Below, in pieces: positions 50,956 through 60,388 of a stretch of 64,000 bases of DNA. The DNA lies in assembly GCA_910578335.1 (NCBI GenBank), contig CAJTPU010000012.1:56385-120384 (forward strand), given 5' to 3'. The notes below the pieces were generated by a model that saw only the letters and a program-made list of their open reading frames with translations, was not told where the DNA came from and made no database searches. The stretch is from an uncultured Lachnospiraceae bacterium (GTDB lineage: Bacteria > Bacillota > Clostridia > Lachnospirales > Lachnospiraceae). The stretch's first letter is position 1. The number at the start of each line of letters is the position of its first letter. The position numbers and the translations under genes were made by a program.

Positions 50956-52227
50956 ATGTCCAAAAACCTTCACGCTGCCCAGACGGGTGCAGAAAACACA
51001 GCTTCCGGCGAGCTGCGCATAAGCGTCACTTCTTCCCTCGGACAAATTCCCATTCAGGATGCAAGCGTTTCCATCTCCTATGCCGGCTCTCCTGACACAG
51101 TTATGGAGACGCTCTCCACTGACAATTCCGGACTGACCGAGACCGTGTCGCTTCCCGCTCCCCCTATTGAACTTAGTCTCGAACCGGAAAGCAGGGTGCA
51201 GCCCTATTCGGAGTACAATATCACGGTAACGGCGCCCGGATATGAACCCGTGGAAGTAACCGGGTCAGAGCTTTTGGCTGACACCATATCTCTTCAGCCT
51301 ATTCGTATGAATCCGCTGGAAGTTACGGAAGAGGAAGAAAAGCTGGTAAATATTCCTCCCCATACGCTCTGGGGTGAGTACCCCCCAAAGATACCGGAAG
51401 CCGAAATCAAACCGGTCAATGAGAGCGGTGAAATCGTCTTAAGCCGCGTTGTCGTGCCGGAATATATCATTGTCCACGACGGGGTGCCTTCCGACCGTTC
51501 CGCCGCAAATTACTGGGTCAAATACACGGACTATATTAAAAACGTGGCGTCCTCCGAAATCTACGCCACATGGCCCGCCGCCGCCATATATGCCAATATT
51601 CTTGCCATTATGTCCTTTACCATGAACAGAGTTTACACAGAATGGTACCGCAATCAGGGCTATAACTTTACCATTACCAGTTCAACCGCTTACGACCAGA
51701 AATGGATTTACGGACGCAACACCTATGAAAACATAGATAGGCTTGTAAATGATATATTCAACAATTATCTTTCCCGCCCCGGTGTGCGGCAGCCCATTTT
51801 TACCTCTTACTGCGACGGGCAGCGCGTCACGTGTGCAGGCTTAAGCCAATGGGGCTCCAAGTATCTGGGAGACGAGGGCTACTCGGCAATTGAAATCATA
51901 CGCTACTACTATGGCAGCGATATGTATATCAATTCTGCAGACGTCATCTCCGGCGTACCCTCTTCCTGGCCGGGCTACAATTTAACCATAGGCTCCTCCG
52001 GCGACAAAGTGCGCCAGCTCCAGCAGCAGCTCAACCGGATTGCCGGCAATTATCCCGCCATCCCCACCGTTGTTGCCGACGGCATCTACGGTCCCCGCAC
52101 GGCGGAGGCGGTCCGCGTCTTCCAGCAAGTATTTTCCCTGCCCGTAACCGGCGTCACCGACTTTGCCACATGGTATGCCATTTCCCGCATCTACGTGGGC
52201 GTCACGCGAATCGCGGAGCCCGGTTAA
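50956..52227 (+). CDS. SpoIID-like protein with peptidoglycan-binding domain
   Basis: A 423-residue protein in three parts. Residues 15-115 form one or two beta-sandwich (carboxypeptidase-regulatory-like) units. Residues 165-325 resemble SpoIID/amidase-enhancer domains: YIKNVASSEIYATWPAAAIYANILAIMSFT, TSSTAYDQKWIYG, PIFTSYCDGQRVTCAGLSQWG. Residues 345-410 are a PG_binding_1 module (GDKVRQLQQQLNRIAG, DGIYGPRTAEAVRVFQ). No signal peptide is visible, so it may act in the spore or mother cell or leave by another route. It diverges from the XRE-cupin gene. Confidence 0.78.
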   Translation: MSKNLHAAQTGAENTASGELRISVTSSLGQIPIQDASVSISYAGSPDTVMETLSTDNSGLTETVSLPAPPIELSLEPESRVQPYSEYNITVTAPGYEPVEVTGSELLADTISLQPIRMNPLEVTEEEEKLVNIPPHTLWGEYPPKIPEAEIKPVNESGEIVLSRVVVPEYIIVHDGVPSDRSAANYWVKYTDYIKNVASSEIYATWPAAAIYANILAIMSFTMNRVYTEWYRNQGYNFTITSSTAYDQKWIYGRNTYENIDRLVNDIFNNYLSRPGVRQPIFTSYCDGQRVTCAGLSQWGSKYLGDEGYSAIEIIRYYYGSDMYINSADVISGVPSSWPGYNLTIGSSGDKVRQLQQQLNRIAGNYPAIPTVVADGIYGPRTAEAVRVFQQVFSLPVTGVTDFATWYAISRIYVGVTRIAEPG

Positions 52228-52262
52228 ATGCTTCGCGAGCCTTCCATTGTCATGAATAAGAG

Positions 52263-52317
52263 AGGGCTCCCGCCTATGCCTTTTGAAAAGCATAGGCAGG
52301 AGCCCCTTTTCCTTTTA
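52263..52317. terminator. Terminator after the SpoIID-like gene
   Basis: A 17-bp stem (GGGCTCC-GCCTATGC-type arms around TTTTGAAAA) followed by CCTTTTCCTTTT on the plus strand. It lies between convergent genes. Confidence 0.9.
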
Positions 52318-52369
52318 CCTTATCCCGGATAATTACAAAACGCCGGTATTTAGCTGCCAATCACCCTCC

Positions 52370-54691
52370 CTATCTTGCTCTTTCATCTAAGTAAAGCTGC
52401 ACCCTGTTATCCAGCTTTTTTGCCGCTTCTTCCGCGGTAATGTCACCGGCAAAGTACGGTGCAAGCTCCTCAGAGACCATGCCGGAGATGGCTGATGCAT
52501 AAAACTTAGCCGGCTGCGCATTTTCCAAAAGGAATCGGAACCATTGTTCCTGTTCTTCGGTGTAGGGAGCGGGCAGATAAGGCACATCATAATCCATTCT
52601 GGTATTGTAAACACTGAATTCACCTGTATCAATCTCCTATGTTTTATCGAGCAAAACCTGAAAAGCACCTAAATGAACCGGAAAATCCGCTTTATAGCCG
52701 TATAGCTGCACACCTATTCCTGCATTACTGATATCCTCCTCCACACTGTACTGCGCATATTTACTCTGGGCTTCTTCCGATATCAGGTAGCGCAAAAATT
52801 CCTTTGCTCCCTCCTTACATTCGGAGTTTACATTCACATACAATTCCCGACAGCCTACATAGATGCCGTTGCCCTCTGCCCTTGGATACCCTATCAATGC
52901 AGGACTATTTTGAAAACAGGCATAGAGATAATTCATGCGATGCATCTCGCTCATGGTTTCCGCCACGGCAAAGGCTTCTCCTTCCGAGAGCAGCCGTCCC
53001 GTCTCCTCTCTCTGACCTTCCGTATCCGCATATTTTTTTGCAAAAGCCAGAAGCTCCAAAAACGGTTTTTCCGTCAGATGGCTTTCTCCCTTTTCCCAGT
53101 CAATATAAGTCGTATCTGTATTGTCCCGCAGGGCATAGTCCATCACAATATCCATGCCCCTGCACCCTGGCTGCAAAATTTTCACACCGGAAGCCTCCAC
53201 CGCATCCATCATTTCCGCCATACTCCACGAACTGCATCCACCTGTAAAAGCCGCCGGATAAGCAGCAAATTGAAGCGTGCAGTCATAGGGAATCCCATAC
53301 AGGCTGCCGTCTATACGGCACCCCTCCAGCGCCGCCGGCAGATAGACAGATTCGTCTGCAATCACATCATCGAGACACTCCAGATAGCCATTCTCCACAT
53401 AAGGGGTAATATCATAAATCACATCATGTCCCAGCATATCCGCTCCCCTGCCCGCACTGATTTCCAATTGCATTCGCTCTGCAAACTCCGCCATACTCTC
53501 CCCGTCCTCCGGCTTCAGGACAGACACATGATACTTATCACTCTGCCTGTTAAAACGGGCAATTGCTTTGTTCAGCGCCAGATGCTCATAAGCAAAAGCA
53601 AGAACAATCTCCTGTTTTTCGCTCACAGGCGGCGTACTGCTTTCTTTCAGGGTGAGCAGGGTACACGCCCCGTCCATCTGCACCAGAAAACGCATATTAC
53701 CTGCTTCCCCCGCCTCCATACTATATAAATCATTGATAATATAGTCCTTTTTGATAAAATCAAATACAGACTCCGTCTCCTCGCCAGCCAGCCAGATATT
53801 TCGGGTATCTGCCATATACAGCCTGCCCGTCGTTGAGAAACCGGCTTTATATTCATAGTAGTTGATATCCGTAAAGCCTTCTACAAGCACTTCATCGTTT
53901 TTGAGACTGTGGATTGCCGCCCCTTCCCCGTCAACACCGTACCAGTAAAGATTCTCTTCGGCGTCCTCAAAAGCATCTAAAATCTCACCCGACAGCTTTA
54001 TCTCCTGCCGTACATTCAGCGCGTTATCCAAATAGGTAAATCCGTTCTCAGGATGGATATCCATCGTCTTTATAAAAAAGTAAAAGTTTCCTGCCCTGTC
54101 GCCGAAAAAACTTCCATATAAGGTATTATAAAGATTTTCCGGAATTGGGCAAAAAACCTCCTCCACACCGTTCTCACCCATGATTCTCAGATAATGTATG
54201 CCTTCTTCCTTTGCGTAAACAGAAACGTATAATTTTTCTCCGCTCCAAAAAAGAATGCTGATGCCACTGTATTTCTTTCCATCCACTTCAACATTAGTTG
54301 CAGGTATATTTTTCCACTCCATATCCGCAAGGTTCAATACCTGTATATAGCTGTCTCCCCAAGCGCCTTCCTCATCAATGGAGGTAACATCACGATAAAC
54401 GATATTACCGTAAAGCACAGGGTCATACGCCACCAAACGATTCTCCCCTATAAGCGGCTTAATCGCGCTGTCAGGGTCAGGAAGCACTGTTTCCTCCATC
54501 ATGTAATAAACCTCACCCGCTCCCTGTGTGGAAGCAGTCTCCCCGTTTTCTTCCGCACTTTCTGTGTTCGTTTCATCCCCGCCAGTCACCGGCTGCGGAT
54601 TTTTTCCGCAGCCAGCCAGTGAAAGTGTCAGTAGTAATACGATGCCAAAAAGCCGCTCTTTTAAGCTGTTCTTTATTATGTGCATATTCAT
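52370..54691 (-). pseudogene. Solute-binding lipoprotein 1, interrupted by an in-frame TAG
   Basis: Membrane lipoprotein of module 1. Lipobox LSLAGCG, then a beta-propeller-like part (residues 60-350) and an extracellular solute-binding domain (LALNKAIARFNRQSDKYHVSVLK, GIPYDCTLQFAAYP). After residue 684 (AFQVLLDKT) a TAG at 52637-52639 breaks the frame, but the same frame continues for 88 more residues (EIDTGEFSVYNTRM ... NRVQLYLDERAR) to 52370. That tail matches the C-termini of the two paralogues (IENRVKLYLRELE). A single C-to-T change (CAG to TAG) would explain it. The 684-residue product lacks the last helical part and may or may not work. Confidence 0.85.
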
Positions 54692-54840
54692 CGCTTTCCT
54701 TCATTCTGTCTGTTATTGCCACAAGGTTTTATATGCCTTACTATAATATCTCATCTCTGTCCACATGGTGCTGTATGTCTGGGAATTCCATAAGGTGCGC
54801 CATATTGAGCTGCCCCGCAGGCACACCCATATACGTCCCG

Positions 54841-55078
54841 CTATTGGTCCGCCAAAACTTCGCATTTACGCTCTACGGAATCTTTATCCTTACAAGTATG
54901 CCATGTTATATGATTTGTACCCATATATTCTGTACCCACATAAGAAAAAGAGCCATTGATGCGACGGCTTCGGCGATTCTGTTGGTTCTGGCTCTTCTGC
55001 CGCACTCACACCCGCACTAACGCCCCACAGCATTACACACGCCAGCATCATGGCACCAATTCTTTTCATCATATTCAT
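54841..55078 (-). pseudogene. Small secreted protein of module 1, probably frameshifted
   Basis: A clear signal peptide (MKRIGAMMLACVMLWGVSAGVSA) leads to AEEPEPTESPKPSH. In the original frame it ends at 54890 in an aromatic tail with no sense. One base shift near 54958 opens a different frame (INGSFSYVGTEYMGTNHITW ... KCEVLADQ) that looks more like secreted protein, ending at 54841. It occupies the position of the small genes in modules 2 and 3 but is not clearly related to them in sequence. The remaining gap to 54692 shows no intact gene. Confidence 0.42.
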
Positions 55079-55144
55079 TTTCTCCTGTTCTCCATAGATT
55101 CATTACTCAACTGTTCCTATCCTCTCCTCTTTTCTGTGCAAAAG

Positions 55145-55159
55145 AATCACCCCTCTCTG
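55145..55159 (-). promoter_or_regulatory. Module-associated motif, copy 1
   Basis: The minus strand has AGAGAGGGGTGATTC, shared with 57632-57646 and 60177-60191, about 70 bases before the small secreted gene of module 1. Downstream sequence differs from the other two copies apart from a TTG. Confidence 0.5.
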
Positions 55160-55168
55160 CCTTCCTTA

Positions 55169-57127
55169 TCACTCCAATTCCCTAAGGTAAAGCTTCACCC
55201 TGTTTTCTATAATACCGCTGATTTCCTCGATACTCTTATCCTCCGTAAAATAAAGCTCTGCCTCCTCCGTCATTATCTCCAGAATATGCTCCGTCCGATA
55301 GGGCGTAATTTCTGCGTTATCCAGGCATTCCCAGAATCTTGCAATCTGGTCCTCCTGCATCTCGGCTTCCACAGGCGGATTGCCGTAATAATAAGTCATC
55401 TCCACTTTTTCAGCCGCAAGCTCCTGCAGCACCTGTTCATGAACCGGCAGGTTGGAATCCATTTCTGTAAGTCTCTGGTTTTCCTCCTTCAAAAGAAACT
55501 TTATAAACTGCCATGCACCCTCCTTGTGCGCAGAGGCAGCATTAACGGAAACGCCATATACGGACAGCCAATGCTTCATTCCATTTTCTGTGGGGTATCC
55601 TGCCAGCACCATGCCTTCCTGCACAGCAGCCGCATCTCCTCCTGCAAAAGAAAGCATTTCTCCGGCAAAGACCGGTGTGGCAATACTGCCCCACTGCCGG
55701 TTCCTGTCCGTTACGCCGTATCTCTTCACGACACGCAGTATTTTCTCCCACAGTTCCCCGCTAAAATCACATGTTTTTCCCTCCCAGTCCACCATACCGT
55801 AAAAATCGTCCGACAGCCGGAAAAAGTAACTCAGAAGCTTATTCGGCGTATAAAAGTACTGTGCATTAAAAACCGCCTGCCCGTCATAGCTTTCCATATT
55901 ATCCAGAAGAGTTTCTATATTGTTTCCTGTCAGCTCTTCTTTGATATACAGGGTATTCGCCCGCATTTCATATCCCACGCCGTAGATACCGTTATCCCTG
56001 CCAAAGCTCTGGAATGCTGCCGGATGATAAGCCGCCCTGTCCATTCCCTCCTGTTCAAAATAAGGCTCCAGATTCTCCAGCGCGCCCTTTTGTGCAAGCA
56101 TATATATATCTGACACTGCATTTTCTGCAAGCAAATCAGGTCCTTTCCCCGTCGCGATTTCCATATCATTCCGCTCTGTAAAGTCCCATCCATACTCCTC
56201 ACCCCTGTCCTGCAAAAGCACATGGTACTCCTGATTTTCCTGATTAAACTTTCTTACCAACAGTTTCAGTCCTGTATTGGCATATAATACCTTGAAAACC
56301 AGCGGCGTCTTTCCCATTTCTTCAAGCGTTACTTTTCTTAAGCTTTCTTTATGAAAATCCCCACCTACCTCCTTAATCTGTTCCAGTATTCCCTCTTCTG
56401 TCATTCTGAATGCCCAAGTTATTCCGCCGGTCATACCGGGTCTGTAAGATGTACCGTTCCATTTCATGTACCATGTTTTTTTCCCGCTTTCCATATCCAA
56501 ATCATACACACCGCCTGCGTCCATGAGCAGAATCCCGCTCTCAACGCCTTCCGCTATGCCATAACATTCAGATAGAGAATATTCGCCGGACAGCTCCCCA
56601 TCCTCCCTGTCCAGTACCTGCAGCGTCCCGGCAAGGCTGCTGAAATCATGTATCGCAACCACCATCTCCCCTTCTCTTGTCATACCGACATCAATTATCT
56701 GCCCTTCCGGCTGCAGCCTGTAAGCCTCTTCCCCGTTGGGACGCAGTACTATCAGCGTGTTGTAGTTATGCACATAAAAATATTCCTTATCCCAGTACCA
56801 TGTATATCCCACGCGGCAGCTTGCAGGCACATCTGCCAACAACAGCTCCCGCTCACCTTTATTCTCGTAATAACAGAAAACCTGCCCTTCCTCATCCCCG
56901 ATAAACCAAATCCGTTCCCCGCTGTCATACTGTACTCCAAGAAAGCTTTCCCCCTCCTGCAAGGGTAAAGCTATGGCTTCTTCTGTTAATTCTATATCGT
57001 ACAGCCCTTCCTCCTCCGAACCGTCCGCCAGACTCCCTGTCTTACCATTCCCGCCTTCTTTGCCTCCGCAGCCTGTAAGGAATAGCACAACAGCCAGAAA
57101 CAAGCTGCACCATTTTTTTCTTTTCAT
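55169..57127 (-). CDS. Solute-binding lipoprotein 2 (propeller-like N-terminus)
   Basis: A 652-residue lipoprotein: MKRKKWCSLFLAVVLFLTGCGG gives the signal and lipobox. Residues 55-265 show repeated beta-blade-like stretches (GERIWFIGDEEGQVFCYYEN, YFYVHNYNTLIVLRPNGEEAY). From about 285 it is an SBP_bac_1-type domain (LLVRKFNQENQEYHVLLQ, GKGPDLLAENAVSDIYMLAQKGALENLEPYF, GYEMRANTLYIKEEL, SFAGGDAAAVQEGMVLAGYP). The C-terminus is a helical tail. No permease or ATPase genes accompany it, so transport would rely on genes elsewhere, or its role is sensing. It is very similar to lipoprotein 3. Confidence 0.87.
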   Translation of the reverse strand: MKRKKWCSLFLAVVLFLTGCGGKEGGNGKTGSLADGSEEEGLYDIELTEEAIALPLQEGESFLGVQYDSGERIWFIGDEEGQVFCYYENKGERELLLADVPASCRVGYTWYWDKEYFYVHNYNTLIVLRPNGEEAYRLQPEGQIIDVGMTREGEMVVAIHDFSSLAGTLQVLDREDGELSGEYSLSECYGIAEGVESGILLMDAGGVYDLDMESGKKTWYMKWNGTSYRPGMTGGITWAFRMTEEGILEQIKEVGGDFHKESLRKVTLEEMGKTPLVFKVLYANTGLKLLVRKFNQENQEYHVLLQDRGEEYGWDFTERNDMEIATGKGPDLLAENAVSDIYMLAQKGALENLEPYFEQEGMDRAAYHPAAFQSFGRDNGIYGVGYEMRANTLYIKEELTGNNIETLLDNMESYDGQAVFNAQYFYTPNKLLSYFFRLSDDFYGMVDWEGKTCDFSGELWEKILRVVKRYGVTDRNRQWGSIATPVFAGEMLSFAGGDAAAVQEGMVLAGYPTENGMKHWLSVYGVSVNAASAHKEGAWQFIKFLLKEENQRLTEMDSNLPVHEQVLQELAAEKVEMTYYYGNPPVEAEMQEDQIARFWECLDNAEITPYRTEHILEIMTEEAELYFTEDKSIEEISGIIENRVKLYLRELE

Positions 57128-57198
57128 CGCTTCCCTCTCTCTTACCTGATAAATACATATAAATGAATAGAAGACTCACAAAGTGCGGAATCTATTGT

Positions 57199-57516
57199 TT
57201 AATGGTGCATGGAATGTGTCTCGGAAATTTTTTTCGACCCCTCACTGAATACATGCCCGCATGTCCCACATATTACCCTATACTTCTGCCACGTTGCAGT
57301 AATTGTGCATGTCGCCAAAATGGGTTCGCCGTTAGGCTTGTTTGCCACCCACACAGGATGTGTGGATGTAACAGTATATGGAGTTTCATAAGGTATTTCC
57401 GGTATATTATCATCCGGATGTATGCATGTATTGGGGTCCACTGCCGCCGACACCGCCATTCCTATGCTCCCTGTCAAAATCGTCACTACTGCTAATAATG
57501 CCATGATTTTCTTCAT
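57199..57516 (-). CDS. Small secreted Cys/His protein of module 2
   Basis: About 105 residues with a signal peptide (MKKIMALLAVVTILTGSIGMAVSA). The mature part has CIHPDDN, the block THPVWVANKPNGEPILATCT shared exactly with the module 3 protein, then ICGTCGHVF and the C-terminal SETHSMHH. The C-x-H, C-x-x-C and terminal His residues suggest metal binding or disulfides. It is not recognised from any named family. Position: directly upstream of lipoprotein 2, 71 bases before its start. Confidence 0.72.
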   Translation of the reverse strand: MKKIMALLAVVTILTGSIGMAVSAAVDPNTCIHPDDNIPEIPYETPYTVTSTHPVWVANKPNGEPILATCTITATWQKYRVICGTCGHVFSEGSKKISETHSMHH

Positions 57517-57631
57517 TTTGTTTTCCTCTTTTTCTTTCCTGACACAGTTCTTCTTTATCCGTCTGTTATCCTGCAGCAAATCCGCACCCCCCCAACTTCT
57601 AACTTTACAACTGCCATTTACCTTCCCAACG

Positions 57632-57646
57632 GAATCACCCCTCTCT
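57632..57646 (-). promoter_or_regulatory. Module-associated motif, copy 2
   Basis: AGAGAGGGGTGATTC on the minus strand, followed by CGTTGGGAAGGTAAATGG, the same as copy 3 but for one base. It starts exactly 116 bases before the ATG of the small gene, as in module 3. TTGGGA with TAAAGT 16 bases later could be a promoter. Confidence 0.6.
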
Positions 57647-57653
57647 CTGTCTT

Positions 57654-59648
57654 TTATTCTAATTCCGCAAGATAAAGCTTCACCCTGTTTTCTATGATGC
57701 CACTGATTTCCTCTATGCTTTTATCACCCGTAAAATACAGCTCCGCTTCCTCCTTTATTATCTCCAGAATATGTTCCGTCCGGTATGGCGCCGGCTCTGC
57801 ACTGTTAAGACATTCCCAGAATCTTACAAGCTGGTCCGGCACCGCCGCCTCTTCAGACAATGTCTCCGTATTATAATAAGTTTGCTCTACCTGTGCAGCC
57901 ACACACTCCTGCAGCACCTTCTCATGAACCGGCAAGCAGGAATCCTCTTCCACAAGCCATTGATTTTCTTCCTCCAAAAGAAATTTTATAAACTGCCATG
58001 CACCGTCCTTATGTTCGGATGCCGCATTGACAGAGACTCCAAATATGGACAGACAGTGCTTCATTCCATCCTCTGCCGGATATCCCGCTAATACCATGCC
58101 TTCACGCATGGCTGCCGCTTCATCCATTGCAAAAAGGCTAACCCGCTCGCAAAATACCTGCATAGCAATCTCATCCCATTGTCGGTTTCTGTCCGTCACA
58201 CCATACTGCTTCGCAACACGCAGTATTTTCTCCCACAGTTCCCCGCTGAAATCACAAGTTTTTCCTTCCCAGTCCACCATGCCGTAAAAATCATCGGACA
58301 TCTGGAAAAAGTAGCCCAAAAGTTTATTTGGAGTGTAATTATAAAGGGAGTTAAAAATAGCCTGCCCGTCATAATTTTCCATATTATCCAAAAGGGTCTC
58401 TATGTTGTTTCCTGCCAGCTCTTCTTTGATATACAAGGTATTCACCCGCATTTCATATCCCACACCGTAGGTACCGTCCTCCCTGCCAAGGCTTTGGAAT
58501 GCTGCCGAAATATAGTCATCCCTGCTTATTTCCTCCTGCGTAAAATAAGACTCCAGATTCTCCAACGCGCCTTTTGCCGCAAGCTCATATATGTCTGACA
58601 CTGCATTGTCTCCAATCAAATCCGGACCCTTTCCCGTCGCAATTTCCAGGTCATTGCGTTCCTGAAAATCCCATCCGGTTCCCACCCCCCCGTCCTGCAG
58701 AAACACATGATACTCCTGATTTTCCTGATTAAACTTTGTCACCAGCAGTTTTAATCCCACATTGGCATACGCTACCCTGAAAATCAGCGGTGTTTTCCCA
58801 ATTTCCTCAGGACTTACTTTCTTGAAACCCTCTACATAAAAATTCTCTCCGTCGCGCACCAAACGTTCCAGTTTACCGTCTTCTGTCATCCTAATTGCGA
58901 ATGGCATTCCGTCAACCATGTTGGGGCTATAGGAAGTGCCATTCCATTTCACATACCATGTCTTTTCCCCACTTTCCATATCCAAGTCATACACGCCGTT
59001 TAAGTCTATGAGCAAAATGTCTTTCTCCGCCCCCTCTGCTATGCCGAAGCAGGCAAGCAGAGGGTATTTGCCTGAAAACGTCCCGCTTTCCTTATTCAGA
59101 ATTTTCAGTACACAGCCCTCCGCGCCATCTTCAACAAGAACAATATCTCCCTCTCTGGACATGCCGATATCGTCAATCCTTCCTTCCGGACGCAGCGTAT
59201 ACACTTCCTCCCCATCTGACTGCAGCACAGCCAGCACGTTGTGGCTGTATACATAAAAATATTCCTCGTCCCTGTACCATGTATATCCAACGCGGTAGCC
59301 TGCAGACACATTTTCCAATAGCAGCTCCCTCTCATTTTGCTCTTCGTAATAGCAGAAAACCTGTCCGTCATTATTCCCGATAAACCAAATCCTCTCCCCG
59401 TTAAAATACTGTGCCCCAAGAAAAATCTCTCCCTCCTGCAAGGGGGGCTCTATAGCTTCTTTTGTCAGTTCTATGTCATAAATCCCTTCCGACTCTATGC
59501 CGTTGATGACAGGGCTGCCTGAGGCATTTCCTCCTTGCGCGCTGTTTTCCGAACCGCCCGTATTATCACTGCCATTTTCCCTGCCGCCACAGCCTGTAAG
59601 CAATAAAATGACTGCTAAAAACAGGCAGAACCATTTTTTTCTTTTCAT
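57654..59648 (-). CDS. Solute-binding lipoprotein 3 (propeller-like N-terminus)
   Basis: A 664-residue paralogue of lipoprotein 2, alike along its whole length: lipobox LLLTGCGG, a Gly/Ser/Asn linker (residues 24-45), blade-like region (FNGERIWFIGNNDGQVFCYYEE), binding domain (LLVTKFNQENQEYHVFLQ, GKGPDLIGDNAVSDIYELAAKGALENLESYF) and the same tail (FTGDKSIEEISGIIENRVKLYL). Intact. Preceded by its small secreted gene 92 bases upstream. Confidence 0.87.
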   Translation of the reverse strand: MKRKKWFCLFLAVILLLTGCGGRENGSDNTGGSENSAQGGNASGSPVINGIESEGIYDIELTKEAIEPPLQEGEIFLGAQYFNGERIWFIGNNDGQVFCYYEEQNERELLLENVSAGYRVGYTWYRDEEYFYVYSHNVLAVLQSDGEEVYTLRPEGRIDDIGMSREGDIVLVEDGAEGCVLKILNKESGTFSGKYPLLACFGIAEGAEKDILLIDLNGVYDLDMESGEKTWYVKWNGTSYSPNMVDGMPFAIRMTEDGKLERLVRDGENFYVEGFKKVSPEEIGKTPLIFRVAYANVGLKLLVTKFNQENQEYHVFLQDGGVGTGWDFQERNDLEIATGKGPDLIGDNAVSDIYELAAKGALENLESYFTQEEISRDDYISAAFQSLGREDGTYGVGYEMRVNTLYIKEELAGNNIETLLDNMENYDGQAIFNSLYNYTPNKLLGYFFQMSDDFYGMVDWEGKTCDFSGELWEKILRVAKQYGVTDRNRQWDEIAMQVFCERVSLFAMDEAAAMREGMVLAGYPAEDGMKHCLSIFGVSVNAASEHKDGAWQFIKFLLEEENQWLVEEDSCLPVHEKVLQECVAAQVEQTYYNTETLSEEAAVPDQLVRFWECLNSAEPAPYRTEHILEIIKEEAELYFTGDKSIEEISGIIENRVKLYLAELE

Positions 59649-59740
59649 GATTACTTCCTTTCCCTGTCAGTTGCACATGTTATAAAATTTCAACCATACA
59701 ATCTCTTTAGGGGCGGTTTATAACCGCCCTGACTAATGGA

Positions 59741-60061
59741 TTAATGGGTCATGGAATGGGTTTCTGAAATTTTTTCTGACTTGTTTCCTAATTCCTGCGC
59801 ACAAAGAGAGCATATTTTTTTATACCTCCGCCAACTTGCGGATATAGTACATGTCGCCAGAATAGGTTCGCCATTCGGTTTATTTGCAACCCACACTGGA
59901 TGTGTTGATGTAGTAGAATAGGTATCTTTAAACTCAAAAACACGATTATACGGATGCGTACATTTGTCAGGGGCTACTGCCGCTGACGCCACCATTCCCA
60001 CATTTCCTGCCAAAATCATCAATGCTGCTAATACCATCATTATTTTCTTTATTCTTTTCAT
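59741..60061 (-). CDS. Small secreted Cys/His protein of module 3
   Basis: About 106 residues. Signal peptide MKRIKKIMMVLAALMILAG ... ASA, then KCTHPYNR, the shared block THPVWVANKPNGEPILATCT, ICSLCAQELGN and SETHSMTH at the end. It is clearly homologous to the module 2 protein. The Cys and His spacing (C-x-H near the start, C-x-x-C, terminal H-x-x-x-H) is kept although intervening residues changed, which argues for selection on those residues. The start used is the ATG at 60061, where the signal peptide begins. Confidence 0.73.
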   Translation of the reverse strand: MKRIKKIMMVLAALMILAGNVGMVASAAVAPDKCTHPYNRVFEFKDTYSTTSTHPVWVANKPNGEPILATCTISASWRRYKKICSLCAQELGNKSEKISETHSMTH

Positions 60062-60176
60062 TTCTCTTACCCGTTTTCCTTCCTCGCCACCGTTTCCTGC
60101 ATCTCCCAATCCCTATGGCAGCAACAACATATCCTTCCGAAATATGCGTTTACAGTTACCATTTACCTTCCCAATG

Positions 60177-60191
60177 GAATCACCCCTCTCT
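60177..60191 (-). promoter_or_regulatory. Module-associated motif, copy 3
   Basis: AGAGAGGGGTGATTC then CATTGGGAAGGTAAATGG, 116 bases before the small gene ATG. Here the core also forms an inverted repeat CACCCCTC (60181-60188) / GAGGGGTG (60206-60213) with a 17-base spacer, as in a dimeric operator. The neighbouring XRE protein is a candidate binder. Confidence 0.6.
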
Positions 60192-60298
60192 ACCTTTCAT
60201 TGTATGAGGGGTGCCATCTTTCGTAAAGGGAAGAATTTTCCAGTTCTGAATAGATGCTTTTTCTTCCATTTTACTGCTATATATGATATAATAATAAG

Positions 60299-60360
60299 TT
60301 GTGTGGATACGGCGCCCAACGCCATGATACATTAAAGTCATGGTGTTGGCAGCTTTTTTC
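60299..60360 (+). ncRNA. Candidate small RNA
   Basis: A perfect TATAAT at 60287-60292 (weak TTCCAT 17 bp upstream) is followed within about 60 bases by a strong hairpin, CCAACGCCATGA / TCATGGTGTTGG (12 bp, one G-T, 60316-60349), and CAGCTTTTTT. No start codon with ribosome site lies between. It is a compact promoter-terminator unit antisense to the gap between the XRE gene and module 3. Expression is not shown. Confidence 0.35.
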
Positions 60361-60388
60361 TGTCTTTAAACAGTGCTTTTATGACATA

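Noticed and set aside
52637..52639. TAG in lipoprotein 1 as a pyrrolysine codon
   Set aside because: No pyrrolysine genes are seen, lipoproteins of this family are not known to use it, and the paralogues have no TAG; a nonsense mutation is simpler.
60181..60213. CACCCCTC/GAGGGGTG as a terminator
   Set aside because: There is no T-run on either side and the first arm belongs to a motif repeated upstream of the other two modules, so an operator is more likely.
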